Virus record (IMG/VR): IMGVR_UViG_3300002145_000150
Location: 1-22,442 of that record
Direction: 5' to 3' (one strand)
Origin: a virus
Length of the DNA: 22,442 nucleotides
Shown: piece by piece, positions 15,190 to 21,871 of the stretch
Numbering within the stretch: position 1 is the stretch's first letter
How the letters are laid out: the number at the start of each line of letters is the position of its first letter
Translations under genes and position numbers: made by a program
Notes under the pieces: model-generated
The model's input: the letters and a program-made list of their open reading frames with translations, nothing else
What the model was told of the DNA's origin: nothing
Databases searched by the model: none

Positions 15190-16046
15190 TCTGGGCATAT
15201 GCCGTCACGACCTGCACGCAACGACTCTATACAACGTTTCCATACACTCTATCTGATCTGGCGATGGCTGGTTTCGATGAGCCACACGTGTCACTGGACA
15301 GCAACCAGCTATGCAGTCTTGAGCAAGTCGCCGGATGCAAGTCACTCACGACTCACTATCCGGCCCTCGGGGCGTTCGGCAACTGGTTTGCGACGCTCTG
15401 GGAACTCCGAGTCCGGAACCCGAAGGCGACGATGTTCGCCATTTTTCAGGATGACGTCATCGTCACGTATGGGCTGCGGGAGTATCTGGAGCGGAACCCA
15501 TGCCCAGACAACGGCTACATGAACCTGTTCACAGCACCTTCTAATCAGGACTTGTTCGGCAGTGCCGATGATGTGAACTGGAAGGAAGCCAGAACGCTCA
15601 CTGACGAGACTGATCTCCAGACCGGGCGAGGGGCTCTTGGCCTGGTGTTTTCGAAGGACGTCGTCGGGAAGTTGCTCGCGAGCCCGATCCTGACTGAGAA
15701 GCCGCTGACGGTCAGAAACCCAACGAAGAACATCGACGGGGCAGTTGTTCAGGCGTTGAACCGTGTCGGAGTTCGCGAGTACGTTCACCGCACAAGCCTG
15801 GTCCAGCACCGCGAAGGGGAAAGCACTGTCGGTCGATTAGTTCATCGACAGGCGACATCGTTCGAGCCGTATATCACCGGCCTGACTCACCGTGAAGAGG
15901 ATTCGCAAGCAACTGATCTGCCGGAGCAAGTAGATGAGACGCGACGAACTGAGGACAGTGCAGGAGATTTGCAGCCGGCACCCGAAGCCGACGATACCGC
16001 CGCTGGAATCACCGCCGTATACGCCGAAGAACAGCAGCCAGAGTAA
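15186..16046 (+). CDS. Glycosyltransferase, GT-A-like
   Basis: The product is 286 aa, ATGA overlap with an AGG SD. The sequence IWAYAVTTCTQRLYTTFPYT, then ATMFAIFQDDVIVTYGLREY (82-101), fits a GT-A fold with QDDV as the metal-binding acidic motif, a form seen in GT25-like and phage glycosyltransferases. A middle part has GYMNLFTAPSN and GRGALGLVFSKDVVGKLL. The last 60 residues are low-complexity, acidic and probably disordered, and the final 113 bases overlap the next gene in another frame. The donor could be the CMP- or NDP-sugar from the neighbouring enzymes; that is inference. Confidence 0.65.
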   Translation: MIWAYAVTTCTQRLYTTFPYTLSDLAMAGFDEPHVSLDSNQLCSLEQVAGCKSLTTHYPALGAFGNWFATLWELRVRNPKATMFAIFQDDVIVTYGLREYLERNPCPDNGYMNLFTAPSNQDLFGSADDVNWKEARTLTDETDLQTGRGALGLVFSKDVVGKLLASPILTEKPLTVRNPTKNIDGAVVQALNRVGVREYVHRTSLVQHREGESTVGRLVHRQATSFEPYITGLTHREEDSQATDLPEQVDETRRTEDSAGDLQPAPEADDTAAGITAVYAEEQQPE

Positions 16047-17004
16047 GCTCGGGCTCGCTGTCGAGTCGATGAAGTTTCATACGACTGACGAAGGCTGGCA
16101 GATTTTCGATGGACTGGAGTCAGCAGGCTACACGCTCTGCGGGCATGGGCTTCCGGAAGGCTCAACGTCAGTCCCCGACCTGCTCGCCAGATATTCACCG
16201 CAGACGCTCGTGCTGCAAGATAAACGTGAATGGGACGTGCAGCGTAAAGACTTCCGCGATGCGTCCGCTCGATTCACCGGTGTTGAAGCACTCCGTGAAC
16301 GCGACGACGTGTTCAAACTCACGATTCTGAAGGACTCACATCAGCGGCCAGAGTATCATCGTGACTCCGCACAAGAGATCGGCTGTCATGCCTGGATCGT
16401 CTACTATCACCCGACGATCGTTTCCCATCTGGCTCCTTACGTCCGGACTCAGCACCTCGTTCGAACGTACCACACGCTGAACCCTGCTCACGTTCCGGCA
16501 TACTCAATCGATCGGCTCGATCGGTGCCTGCTGTCAGGGGCAGTGTCCGGCGCGTATCCACTGCGGCAACGGATGGTCAACAACCTGCGAGCGTTCAAGA
16601 CGATCGACTATCAAAAGCATCCCGGTTACCACCGGCAAGGCTGCTGTACTCCGGAGTACCTCAAGATGCTCTCCAGGTATAAGGTGTCGTTCTGCACGGC
16701 GAGCCACTATGGCTATCTGCTGCGGAAGATCATTGAATCAGTCGCTTGCGGTTGCCGTGTGATCACAGACATGCCCGTCGATGAAGTCGTTCCTGAGATT
16801 GACGACAACCTGATCCGTATCAATCCGATGGATTCAATCCATGCGATTGAGGATCAGATTGCTTATGCGATCGTCGATTATGATCCAGAGCGACAAGAGC
16901 ACTTCGCAAAGCGAGCTATTGAACGATTCGACTATCGATTCGAAACGGCACGACTTGCGGGTGAAATTGAGAACCTTCGACTGATCTACACAGGGGACAA
17001 TTGA
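15934..17004 (+). CDS. Glycosyltransferase, GT-B type (group 1-like)
   Basis: The product is 356 aa from an ATG with a GGAG SD seven bases upstream; it overlaps the previous gene by 113 bases in a different frame. The alternative start (ATG 16069, residue 46) would lie after the previous stop but has no SD. Residues 1-38 are basic and Pro-rich. The N-terminal Rossmann half includes SPQTLVLQDKREWD. The C-terminal half holds YLKMLSRYKVSFCTASHYGY, then KIIESVACGCRVIT (265-278, the E-x7-type nucleotide-sugar motif) and DEVVPEIDDNLIRI, as in Glyco_trans_1_2 proteins. Donor and acceptor unknown. Confidence 0.7.
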   Translation: MRRDELRTVQEICSRHPKPTIPPLESPPYTPKNSSQSKLGLAVESMKFHTTDEGWQIFDGLESAGYTLCGHGLPEGSTSVPDLLARYSPQTLVLQDKREWDVQRKDFRDASARFTGVEALRERDDVFKLTILKDSHQRPEYHRDSAQEIGCHAWIVYYHPTIVSHLAPYVRTQHLVRTYHTLNPAHVPAYSIDRLDRCLLSGAVSGAYPLRQRMVNNLRAFKTIDYQKHPGYHRQGCCTPEYLKMLSRYKVSFCTASHYGYLLRKIIESVACGCRVITDMPVDEVVPEIDDNLIRINPMDSIHAIEDQIAYAIVDYDPERQEHFAKRAIERFDYRFETARLAGEIENLRLIYTGDN

Positions 17005-17589
17005 ATGAGGATTTTCGTCACGGGCACTGGCCGTTGTGGCACTTGCACGGCCTACCAGGCACTCAGCCACGCAAAGGGATTCACGGTAGGGCATGAGTCC
17101 CGCGCCGGTCTCTCAGAACATCACGAGTACCCGGACAACCACATCGAAGTTTCATCGCAGTTGGTGATGGAGATACCGCTCCTGCTCCGGAAGTATCCGG
17201 GGGCGTATTGGGTTCATCTGCAACGCGAACGAAAAGCGACCGTCAATTCTCTGATCATGAACTGCGAAGAGTCGATGGCCGCTTACTCGCTGCAATGGCT
17301 TCAGAGGCCAATTGCAGCGGTCGACGATGAAGACAGTGAACTCCGTGGCAGGCAGCTCCGGGCGGCTGCGTCGATCTACTATGACAACGTCAACGCGATG
17401 TTGTCGAAGATACTGCCATCGTTCCGGACCTATTATCTGCCGTTGGAGTATGTTGATGGTAAATGGGCCGACTGCTGGGAGTTCCTGCAACTGACAGGTG
17501 ACTTCGAAGCCAGCCAGCGGGAGTGGAGCAGGCAATACAACGCGGCGGAATTCCGAGGCCGTGACAACTACTCAGGAGCGAATCAATGA
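17005..17589 (+). CDS. Sulfotransferase-like P-loop protein
   Basis: The product is 194 aa with an AGGGG SD, starting right after the previous stop. FVTGTGRCGTCTAYQALS (4-21) is the 5'-phosphosulfate-binding loop of PAPS sulfotransferases (GxxRSGTT-like with Cys in place of Ser). YPGAYWVHLQRERKATVNSL fits the 3'-phosphate-binding strand 'hlvRdPrxxxxSl'. YYLPLEYVDGKWADCWEFLQ is the usual helix near the C-terminus in the short bacterial family. It would move sulfate from PAPS to a hydroxyl or amine, here possibly a glycan. The short length leaves little room for an acceptor domain. No PAPS-making genes are seen, so PAPS would be host-derived. Confidence 0.65.
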   Translation: MRIFVTGTGRCGTCTAYQALSHAKGFTVGHESRAGLSEHHEYPDNHIEVSSQLVMEIPLLLRKYPGAYWVHLQRERKATVNSLIMNCEESMAAYSLQWLQRPIAAVDDEDSELRGRQLRAAASIYYDNVNAMLSKILPSFRTYYLPLEYVDGKWADCWEFLQLTGDFEASQREWSRQYNAAEFRGRDNYSGANQ

Positions 17590-18626
17590 GAGAGCAGGAA
17601 GCGTTGCAGCAGATGGTGTCGCCGTCACAACGGCGAGCAGGCAAGCCGCGCGGCGGAGTGATTCAGATTCACCTGACTCGGGCGTGTGACTTGGCATGCT
17701 TTGGCTGCACTCAGGGGAGCAACCTGAGATGCCCGGCATCATTCATCTCATTGGAAAACTTCGAACTGGCTTGTAAGTCGCTTCGGAACTACTTCGGGGT
17801 GACGGGAATTTTTGGCGGAAATCCGAGTTTGCACCCTGAATTTCCGTCCATCTGTGAGATTCTCCGGAAGTACATCCCGAAGAACCGGACAGGCATCTGG
17901 TGCAACCATCCGCGCGGACATGGCAAGATCATGGCTCAGACTTTCGATCCGGGCTGCAGCAACTTGAACTGCCACCTGGTTCAGGAAGCATACGACGAGT
18001 TCAAGCGTGACTGGCCGGAGTCTCGACCGTTCGGGCTCGATAAGGACTCACGGCATTCGCCGCCGTACGTGGCGATGCAGGACGTGTTCCGAAAGGCGTG
18101 CAACGTCTGCAAAGGGACCGGCGATCTTCATGACGATGATGGTGAGTTGCAAAACTGCCCGTATTGCCGGGGAACTGGATCACGAGTAGACGATGAGGCG
18201 TGCTGGGAGAAAGCGGCCAACTGCGACATCAACAAACACTGGTCAGCGATGGTTTGCGAGATCAAAGGCGAACTCTACGGCTACTTCTGCGAGATCGCCG
18301 CAGCTCAGGCGATACTCCACCAGAACGACCCGGCATGGCCGATCACCGGAATTCCGGTAGCGACGAATCCGGACTGGTGGAAGCTTGGCATGAAAGACTT
18401 TGCGAACCAGGCTCGGCTTCACTGCTTCGCTTGCGGAGTCCCACTGCGAGGATATGGGGCTCTGGCACAAGGTGGCAGCGAGCAGAAGGAGCAGGTTTCA
18501 GTGACTCATGCTGACATCTACAAGCCAAAGAAGAAAGATCGGCTGGTTCAGATTGTGGCGGACATCAATGAGTTGGACTCGCACGATTTGAAATTCACCG
18601 AGTACCTGCAAGGGGCAGCGAAGTGA
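17586..18626 (+). CDS. Radical SAM enzyme with DnaJ-type zinc insert
   Basis: The product is 346 aa, ATGA overlap with a GGAG SD. The radical SAM cluster motif is C34-DLA-C38-FG-C41 (CX3CX2C) after IQIHLTRACDLACFGC. GIFGGNPSLHPEF (75-86) replaces the usual GGE SAM motif. Residues 172-198 carry two CxxCxGxG repeats (CNVCKGTG and CPYCRGTG), as in DnaJ zinc domains. A further cysteine set, C213, C224, C235 and C280-x2-C283, recalls SPASM-type auxiliary clusters. Radical SAM enzymes cleave SAM to a 5'-deoxyadenosyl radical for difficult C-H chemistry; here peptide, sugar or nucleoside substrates are all possible. It does not match a family I can name. Confidence 0.7.
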   Translation: MREQEALQQMVSPSQRRAGKPRGGVIQIHLTRACDLACFGCTQGSNLRCPASFISLENFELACKSLRNYFGVTGIFGGNPSLHPEFPSICEILRKYIPKNRTGIWCNHPRGHGKIMAQTFDPGCSNLNCHLVQEAYDEFKRDWPESRPFGLDKDSRHSPPYVAMQDVFRKACNVCKGTGDLHDDDGELQNCPYCRGTGSRVDDEACWEKAANCDINKHWSAMVCEIKGELYGYFCEIAAAQAILHQNDPAWPITGIPVATNPDWWKLGMKDFANQARLHCFACGVPLRGYGALAQGGSEQKEQVSVTHADIYKPKKKDRLVQIVADINELDSHDLKFTEYLQGAAK

Positions 18627-18650
18627 CGCTGGTCGGACCGAAGGGCTCAG

Positions 18651-18719
18651 GTGAATGCCGGAAGTTACGTGATCTTCAAGAATGAGCAATACGCTCGGCA
18701 GAGATTGCGACTGGACTAA
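18651..18719 (+). CDS. Possible 22-aa microprotein or read-through tail of the radical SAM gene
   Basis: GTG at 18651 has AAGGG upstream at good spacing, and the frame ends TAA at 18717-18719, two bases before the next ATG. The peptide begins VNAGSYVIFKNEQYARQRLR and looks protein-like. It lies in the same frame as the radical SAM ORF, whose stop is TGA followed by C, so the same residues could also be reached by stop-codon read-through. A chance ORF remains possible. Confidence 0.25.
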   Translation: MNAGSYVIFKNEQYARQRLRLD

Positions 18720-18721
18720 AT

Positions 18722-19459
18722 ATGCTCGATAATGCCGTCATTGTCTGCGTTGACTACTCGGACTTTCTGGCCGTCACGCTGCCATACAACCGGCACCACT
18801 TCAGCGAAGTGCATGTAGTGACGTCGATGACGGACAATGAGACGGAACAGGTCGCGAATGAGAACCTCGCCCATGTCTGGCAAACTGACCTGTTCTACGC
18901 TGACGGTGCCGACTTCAATAAGTGGCGAGCGTTAGAGTGGGCTCTGGACAGCATCGGTCGCGACGGCTGGCTATGCCTGATGGACGCCGACGTTTTATGG
19001 CCAAAGTCGATCCAGTATGACTTCGAACCTGGCAAGCTATATACCCCGATGCGGCGGATGTTCAAAGACCTCGCGAAGCCAATACCGCAGGAATCCGAAT
19101 GGTGCCGCTATCCGATCCATCGGAACGTCAATGAGTGGGCCGGGTACTCACAGATATTTCACGGATCTGATCACCACTTGCCAGCTCCACCGTGGCATGA
19201 GACCAACTGGAAGCACGCAGGCGGGGCTGACTCGTTCTTTCAGTTCCAATGGGAGCCGGCATCGAAAGTGCGTCCACCGTTCGAAGTGCTCCACCTGGGC
19301 GAGGATGGTGCGAACTGGTGCGGGCGAGTGACTCCGCGATTCGACGGCACGATTCCGGACGCGGCGGCTGAGCGACAGAGGAAGCTGAAGGGCTATTTCA
19401 CAGGACGCCGGAGTCATGCGGACCAGGCTAAGCGATTCGATCATGAGAAGCTGATGTGA
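18722..19459 (+). CDS. Glycosyltransferase, GT-A-like
   Basis: The product is 245 aa. It starts with a GT-A-like beta strand (AVIVCVDYSDFLAVTLPYNR), then VHVVTSMTDNET, and has WLCLMDADVLWP (83-94) with the DAD metal-binding motif typical of GT-A glycosyltransferases. Ahead of that, DFNKWRALEWAL resembles the 'fNKg.al..gl' helix of similar phage-encoded enzymes. HLGEDGANWCGR near the C-terminus may supply a second metal ligand. No SD is obvious. It ends the plus-strand cassette. Donor and acceptor are unknown. Confidence 0.65.
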   Translation: MLDNAVIVCVDYSDFLAVTLPYNRHHFSEVHVVTSMTDNETEQVANENLAHVWQTDLFYADGADFNKWRALEWALDSIGRDGWLCLMDADVLWPKSIQYDFEPGKLYTPMRRMFKDLAKPIPQESEWCRYPIHRNVNEWAGYSQIFHGSDHHLPAPPWHETNWKHAGGADSFFQFQWEPASKVRPPFEVLHLGEDGANWCGRVTPRFDGTIPDAAAERQRKLKGYFTGRRSHADQAKRFDHEKLM

Positions 19460-19655
19460 TGCGATTGATGCTCATCTCAACAGAATGATTCGGTGCGTTC
19501 TGCCGGATTCGTGACCGCACCAACCGCTCTGTCACTCGTGTCACTCCGCACCGCATGCACCGACTTTCGTGGGTACCACCCCATCTGTGGCCGAACACGC
19601 AAAGACAGCTAACAATCTGTTGCAGCAGAGCGGCGAATCCTCGTCGTGTTTTCAT
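19428..19655 (-). CDS. Small DUF1660-like protein with zinc-binding motif (75 aa)
   Basis: On the minus strand an AAAGG precedes the ATG by about seven bases. CVFGHRWGGTHESRCMRCG fits the pattern 'C.fGHkw......CkRCG' of small phage proteins (DUF1660-like). The N-terminus is hydrophobic and Arg-rich. The gene converges on the glycosyltransferase gene and overlaps its 3' end by 32 bases. The final 20 residues, which cover the overlap, are less convincing. Function unknown. Confidence 0.55.
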   Translation of the reverse strand: MKTRRGFAALLQQIVSCLCVFGHRWGGTHESRCMRCGVTRVTERLVRSRIRQNAPNHSVEMSINRITSASHDRIA

Positions 19656-19704
19656 AGGAATACCTTTCGTCGCCGCCTGCTGAACAGGGGCGTTCTACAG
19701 CAAT

Positions 19705-20028
19705 TCAGCGTTTTGACGATCGGAAACAATTCTGGCACGTCGCGATGCCTTCGTCATCCCACGTCACCGAATCATCACAGCCTGCCGGGCAGACCCAGAA
19801 TCTAATGCCGTCCGCAGCGAAGATTGGGGCCAACGGCTCAATCATTTCACACATCGCCCGGTAATGCTCACACATCGCCGCAATGTCCTCAGCTCGCACG
19901 TTGCCAAGAAGTCGGGCGTCCTTCACCCATGATTTGGCGCACTGTTCCACCTCAACCGCAGTCCGGTAATGCTGTAGAACAAATGCGTCAACTTGAGCGG
20001 CGGTCTCTTTCGTGTCCTGTTTTTTCAT
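19705..20028 (-). CDS. Small zinc-ribbon-like protein (107 aa)
   Basis: I choose the ATG at 20028 (MKKQDTKETAAQ) because GGAG lies six bases before it on the minus strand. The open frame continues upstream to 20262, but that part is a shadow of other frames. The N-terminal two thirds are helical (VDAFVLQHYRTAVEVEQCAK, AAMCEHYRAMCEMIEPL). Near the C-terminus FWVCPAGCDD and ATCQNCF form a CX3C plus CX2C pair typical of a zinc ribbon. It follows the minus-strand direction of its neighbour, 49 bases away. Function not recognised. Confidence 0.6.
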   Translation of the reverse strand: MKKQDTKETAAQVDAFVLQHYRTAVEVEQCAKSWVKDARLLGNVRAEDIAAMCEHYRAMCEMIEPLAPIFAADGIRFWVCPAGCDDSVTWDDEGIATCQNCFRSSKR

Positions 20029-20059
20029 GTCTTCTCCGGCCGCCAAGTTACGCAGGGCG

Positions 20060-20206
20060 TTAGCTGCCCACCGAAGCGATAAGTACATCACTCGGACTCT
20101 CAGGCGTCGAAAGCGGTCCATACCAAATCGCTTTGTCGAAACGGTAGTCATCAGCCCGAATCCACTCTCCAGAAATTTCCAGGTGATGAATATGGCCAGA
20201 ACACAC
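20060..20206 (-). CDS. Possible small minus-strand ORF or remnant
   Basis: The minus frame reads HHLEISGEWIRADDYRFDKA, then IWYGPLSTPESPSDVLIASVGS to a TAA at 20060-20062, and looks protein-like. No ATG is available in the non-overlapping part; GTG at 20206 or CTG at 20182 could start it, neither with a good SD. It overlaps the start of the plus-strand gene at 20192 and lies just upstream of the gene at 20028. It may be a decayed or atypically initiated gene. Confidence 0.25.
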   Translation of the reverse strand: MCSGHIHHLEISGEWIRADDYRFDKAIWYGPLSTPESPSDVLIASVGS

Positions 20207-20368
20207 AAAGACAGAAAACGGAAGCCGTTCAGTTTTCTGGCCGGCATTTCGTCCACATTCAAAAAGATGCGGAATCGAATGCGGCGGGCAAAAGTAAGAA
20301 ACGCGATTCAGAAAGATGAAGAAGCTCTTCCTCGATTTCGGCGTGATGATCATTGGCACTGGTGGTAA
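20192..20368 (+). CDS. Small basic protein (58 aa)
   Basis: The ATG at 20192 has AGGTGA about six bases upstream, better than any earlier in-frame start (an ATG at 20012 gives a longer form that only shadows minus-strand coding). The product begins MARTHKDRKRKPFSFLAG, is highly basic, and ends FRRDDHWHWW. Short basic phage proteins ending in 'pRfRk.DeW.w' are familiar to me from phage genomes; the function is unknown. Nucleic acid binding is suggested only by charge. Confidence 0.5.
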   Translation: MARTHKDRKRKPFSFLAGISSTFKKMRNRMRRAKVRNAIQKDEEALPRFRRDDHWHWW

Positions 20369-20397
20369 GAGCTACTTGTAGTGCCTTTATGTCCTAG

Positions 20398-20667
20398 ATG
20401 GCAATTATGATGAGTAACAGAACTACGTCAGTGATTGATACGCTCAATGGCTTCGTCGAGTCAATCCGTGGAGATCGTGCCTGCGTAACTCTGAGAGGTT
20501 ACGACGGGACAGAGTTTGATGGTGTTTGTGAGGCGAGGGAACTTCAGGATGAGGGCATCACCGAACAGCAGCCTTTTCTTTGTCAAACCGTCCGAATGCC
20601 GGACGGAACGACGAAAGTTCGGTTTAGATCAGTAAAGAAAAACCCGGACGGAACCTCATTGCGGTGA
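20398..20667 (+). CDS. Small conserved-type protein (89 aa), unknown function
   Basis: Starts near MAIMMSNRTTSVIDTLNGFV; the ATGs at 20398, 20407 and 20410 are all possible and none has a clear SD. Then VESIRGDRACVTLRGYDGTE, CEARELQDEGI and VRFRSVKKNPDG. The pattern 'G.VesI.gd.A.VtL....G..f.ge.....L...gi..g..F' is that of small beta-barrel proteins I have seen in cyanobacteria and planctomycetes, of unknown function. The gene ends inside the loop of the hairpin at 20643-20696. Confidence 0.5.
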   Translation: MAIMMSNRTTSVIDTLNGFVESIRGDRACVTLRGYDGTEFDGVCEARELQDEGITEQQPFLCQTVRMPDGTTKVRFRSVKKNPDGTSLR

Positions 20668-20696
20668 GTGACTCCGCAATGTGCTCAACGTCCGGG
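20643..20696 (-). terminator. Two-tier hairpin, terminator for the minus-strand pair
   Basis: An outer stem CCCGGACG/CGTCCGGG (20643-20650 with 20689-20696) encloses an inner stem CATTGCGG/CCGCAATG (20657-20664 with 20674-20681); both are perfect 8-bp pairings. Reading on the minus strand it is followed by TTTTTCTTTA, so it should end transcripts coming from the genes at 20731-21237. On the plus strand there is no T-tract. It contains the stop codon of the gene at 20398-20667. Confidence 0.7.
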
Positions 20697-20730
20697 CCGG
20701 GGGAGACATAGTATCCCGTCAGGCGACGTG

Positions 20731-20946
20731 TCACGCAACCTCATTGATCGCGGTTGTCCGGTTATCCGGACAATCAGACTCTCGGATACTGCTGGCGATT
20801 TGCTGCCGGCCTTGACTTCGCCCTTGCTTGTGCAGCAGGCGCCGTGAAGTGCGACGCTGCTTGCTACGCATTCCGGGAGCGTGTTTCGATGCCGGGCCGA
20901 AGTCATCGTCCCGGTATAGATGCAATTTCCATCCGTACGGTCGCAT
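20731..20946 (-). CDS. Small basic protein (71 aa)
   Basis: On the minus strand AGGA lies about seven bases before the ATG at 20946. The product begins MRPYGWKLHLYRDDDFGPAS and is then Arg/Lys/Gln-rich (KQRRTSRRLLHKQGRSQGRQ). The SD makes this frame better supported than the overlapping 95-residue frame. It lies 36 bases after the gene at 20983-21237 and 35 bases before the terminator. The basic composition suggests nucleic acid binding, but no family is recognised. Confidence 0.5.
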   Translation of the reverse strand: MRPYGWKLHLYRDDDFGPASKHAPGMRSKQRRTSRRLLHKQGRSQGRQQIASSIRESDCPDNRTTAINEVA

Positions 20947-20982
20947 GTTCGTATCCTGTTGTGCCAGTACATCGTGCCAGCT

Positions 20983-21237
20983 TTACGCGGGAAAGGACCA
21001 CAGTCCTTCAGAGGTAAACACGTTCATTGACCAGTCGCTGTTGCTGGCATCATCGTCACGCAGCCACGGACACAATACGCATGCTGTGGCGACTGCCAGA
21101 GTCCAGGACGGGCGAATACTGGCCGGATTTGCAAATGAGTGGCCGACTACTTGAGTATCAGCCTGCGTGACTTGAATTCGATTGTCGAATTCAATGATTG
21201 CGGCAACAGCTTTTGATAGTCTCTCGTGTTCATCCAT
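20983..21237 (-). CDS. Hypothetical protein (84 aa)
   Basis: The ATG at 21237 has a GGAG ten bases upstream on the minus strand. The product begins MDEHERLSKAVAAIIEFDNR, an amphipathic helix, and continues with a mixed region (HSFANPASIRPSWTLAVATA) to a WSFPA end. No motif is recognised. It is the first gene of a two-gene minus-strand unit ending at the terminator at 20643-20696. An AT-rich stretch lies upstream at about 21250-21290, but I could not fit a good promoter. Confidence 0.45.
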   Translation of the reverse strand: MDEHERLSKAVAAIIEFDNRIQVTQADTQVVGHSFANPASIRPSWTLAVATACVLCPWLRDDDASNSDWSMNVFTSEGLWSFPA

Positions 21238-21398
21238 GACTCAATTGCTCCGTTCGAAAAAAACAAAAACTCGAAATTTCAAAAATTGCGCGGTCGGTTG
21301 CGCTTGATCCAAAAACTCCCAAGATGTCGCTTGTTGCGCTGTCTGTGGCTGTCATTCAGTCGGACGGCTGCCAGGTCAGCCTCTGTCGAGGGTTTGCG

Positions 21399-21440
21399 CA
21401 CCGACCCCAGTGGCTCTCTAAAGAGCAGATGGAGTCGGTG
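21399..21440. other. Two-tier hairpin of unknown role
   Basis: Outer CACCGAC/GTCGGTG (21399-21405 with 21434-21440) encloses GCTCT-ctaa-AGAGC (21413-21426). There is no T-tract on either side, so it is not a standard terminator. It has the same nested layout as the element at 20643-20696. The surrounding 21238-21445 holds no ORF I would support, but has three TTGCGC repeats (about 21288-21341) and an A-rich stretch. Confidence 0.45.
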
Positions 21441-21445
21441 AATAG

Positions 21446-21718
21446 TCAGCCTCCGCCTTCGGGACGCATGACCGCCGGTGCCGTGGCTTGATTTCGGAGT
21501 TCCGCACCGGTTTCACCCAGCCACTCCGCTTGCGTTTCTGGGGACCAGAACGAATTCCGACCGGTGTCGTACGTCGCCGGATTCGCCGCAAGGATGCTCG
21601 TTTGAATTATGCCCTGTTTCGAAGGCCGGGCGGTCCCTTCCCGATTTTCGACTCGGGACAACGTCGTCGCTCGGGGAGCTATGGACACGAAAAAAGCCCG
21701 GTCAGGGAGAGGTTGCAC
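21446..21718 (-). CDS. Possible minus-strand hypothetical protein
   Basis: The frame gives up to 90 residues from the ATG at 21718, but that start overlaps the terminator stem at 21695-21707, so a later start (for example GTG at 21688) is more likely. The C-terminal half (ILAANPATYDTGRNSFWSPE, then TQAEWLGETGAELRNQATAP) has codon use like its neighbours and looks protein-like. No SD or motif supports it. Confidence 0.3.
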   Translation of the reverse strand: MQPLPDRAFFVSIAPRATTLSRVENREGTARPSKQGIIQTSILAANPATYDTGRNSFWSPETQAEWLGETGAELRNQATAPAVMRPEGGG

Positions 21719-21767
21719 CGGCTACGACTGCCGTGCCGGAGAACCGGCGCCTCGCCCTGATCGGGCT
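21695..21767. terminator. Long-loop GC-rich terminator-like hairpin
   Basis: AGCCCGGTCAGGG (21695-21707) pairs with CCCTGATCGGGCT (21755-21767): 13 pairs with one G-U. On the minus strand the stem is followed by TTTTTTCG; on the plus strand by CTTTGTT. It could stop transcription from either side. The 47-base loop contains further GC-rich pairing. It is the only strong element in the 21719-22037 stretch besides the repeats and promoter described next. Confidence 0.6.
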
Positions 21768-21871
21768 CTTTGTTCGGATTGTCGTAAGCGTGCGGGGGTG
21801 ACGATAGCGACTCCGCCGGCTCTGTCAAGCGAGTCGCGAGGTTTTGCGGAGTTTGTCCGGCCGTCCGGCGT

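Noticed and set aside
20012-20191. Long form of the 58-aa basic protein from ATG 20012
   Set aside because: The extension is opposite minus-strand coding and reads as shadow sequence; the ATG at 20192 has the SD.
20029-20262. N-terminal extension of the zinc-ribbon-like gene
   Set aside because: Reads as a shadow of neighbouring frames; the SD-supported start is at 20028.
20685-20972. Minus-strand 95-residue frame with NRIRTCDRTDGN
   Set aside because: The 71-residue frame on the same strand has a better SD and composition; RIRTCDR-type strings are common in spurious translations.
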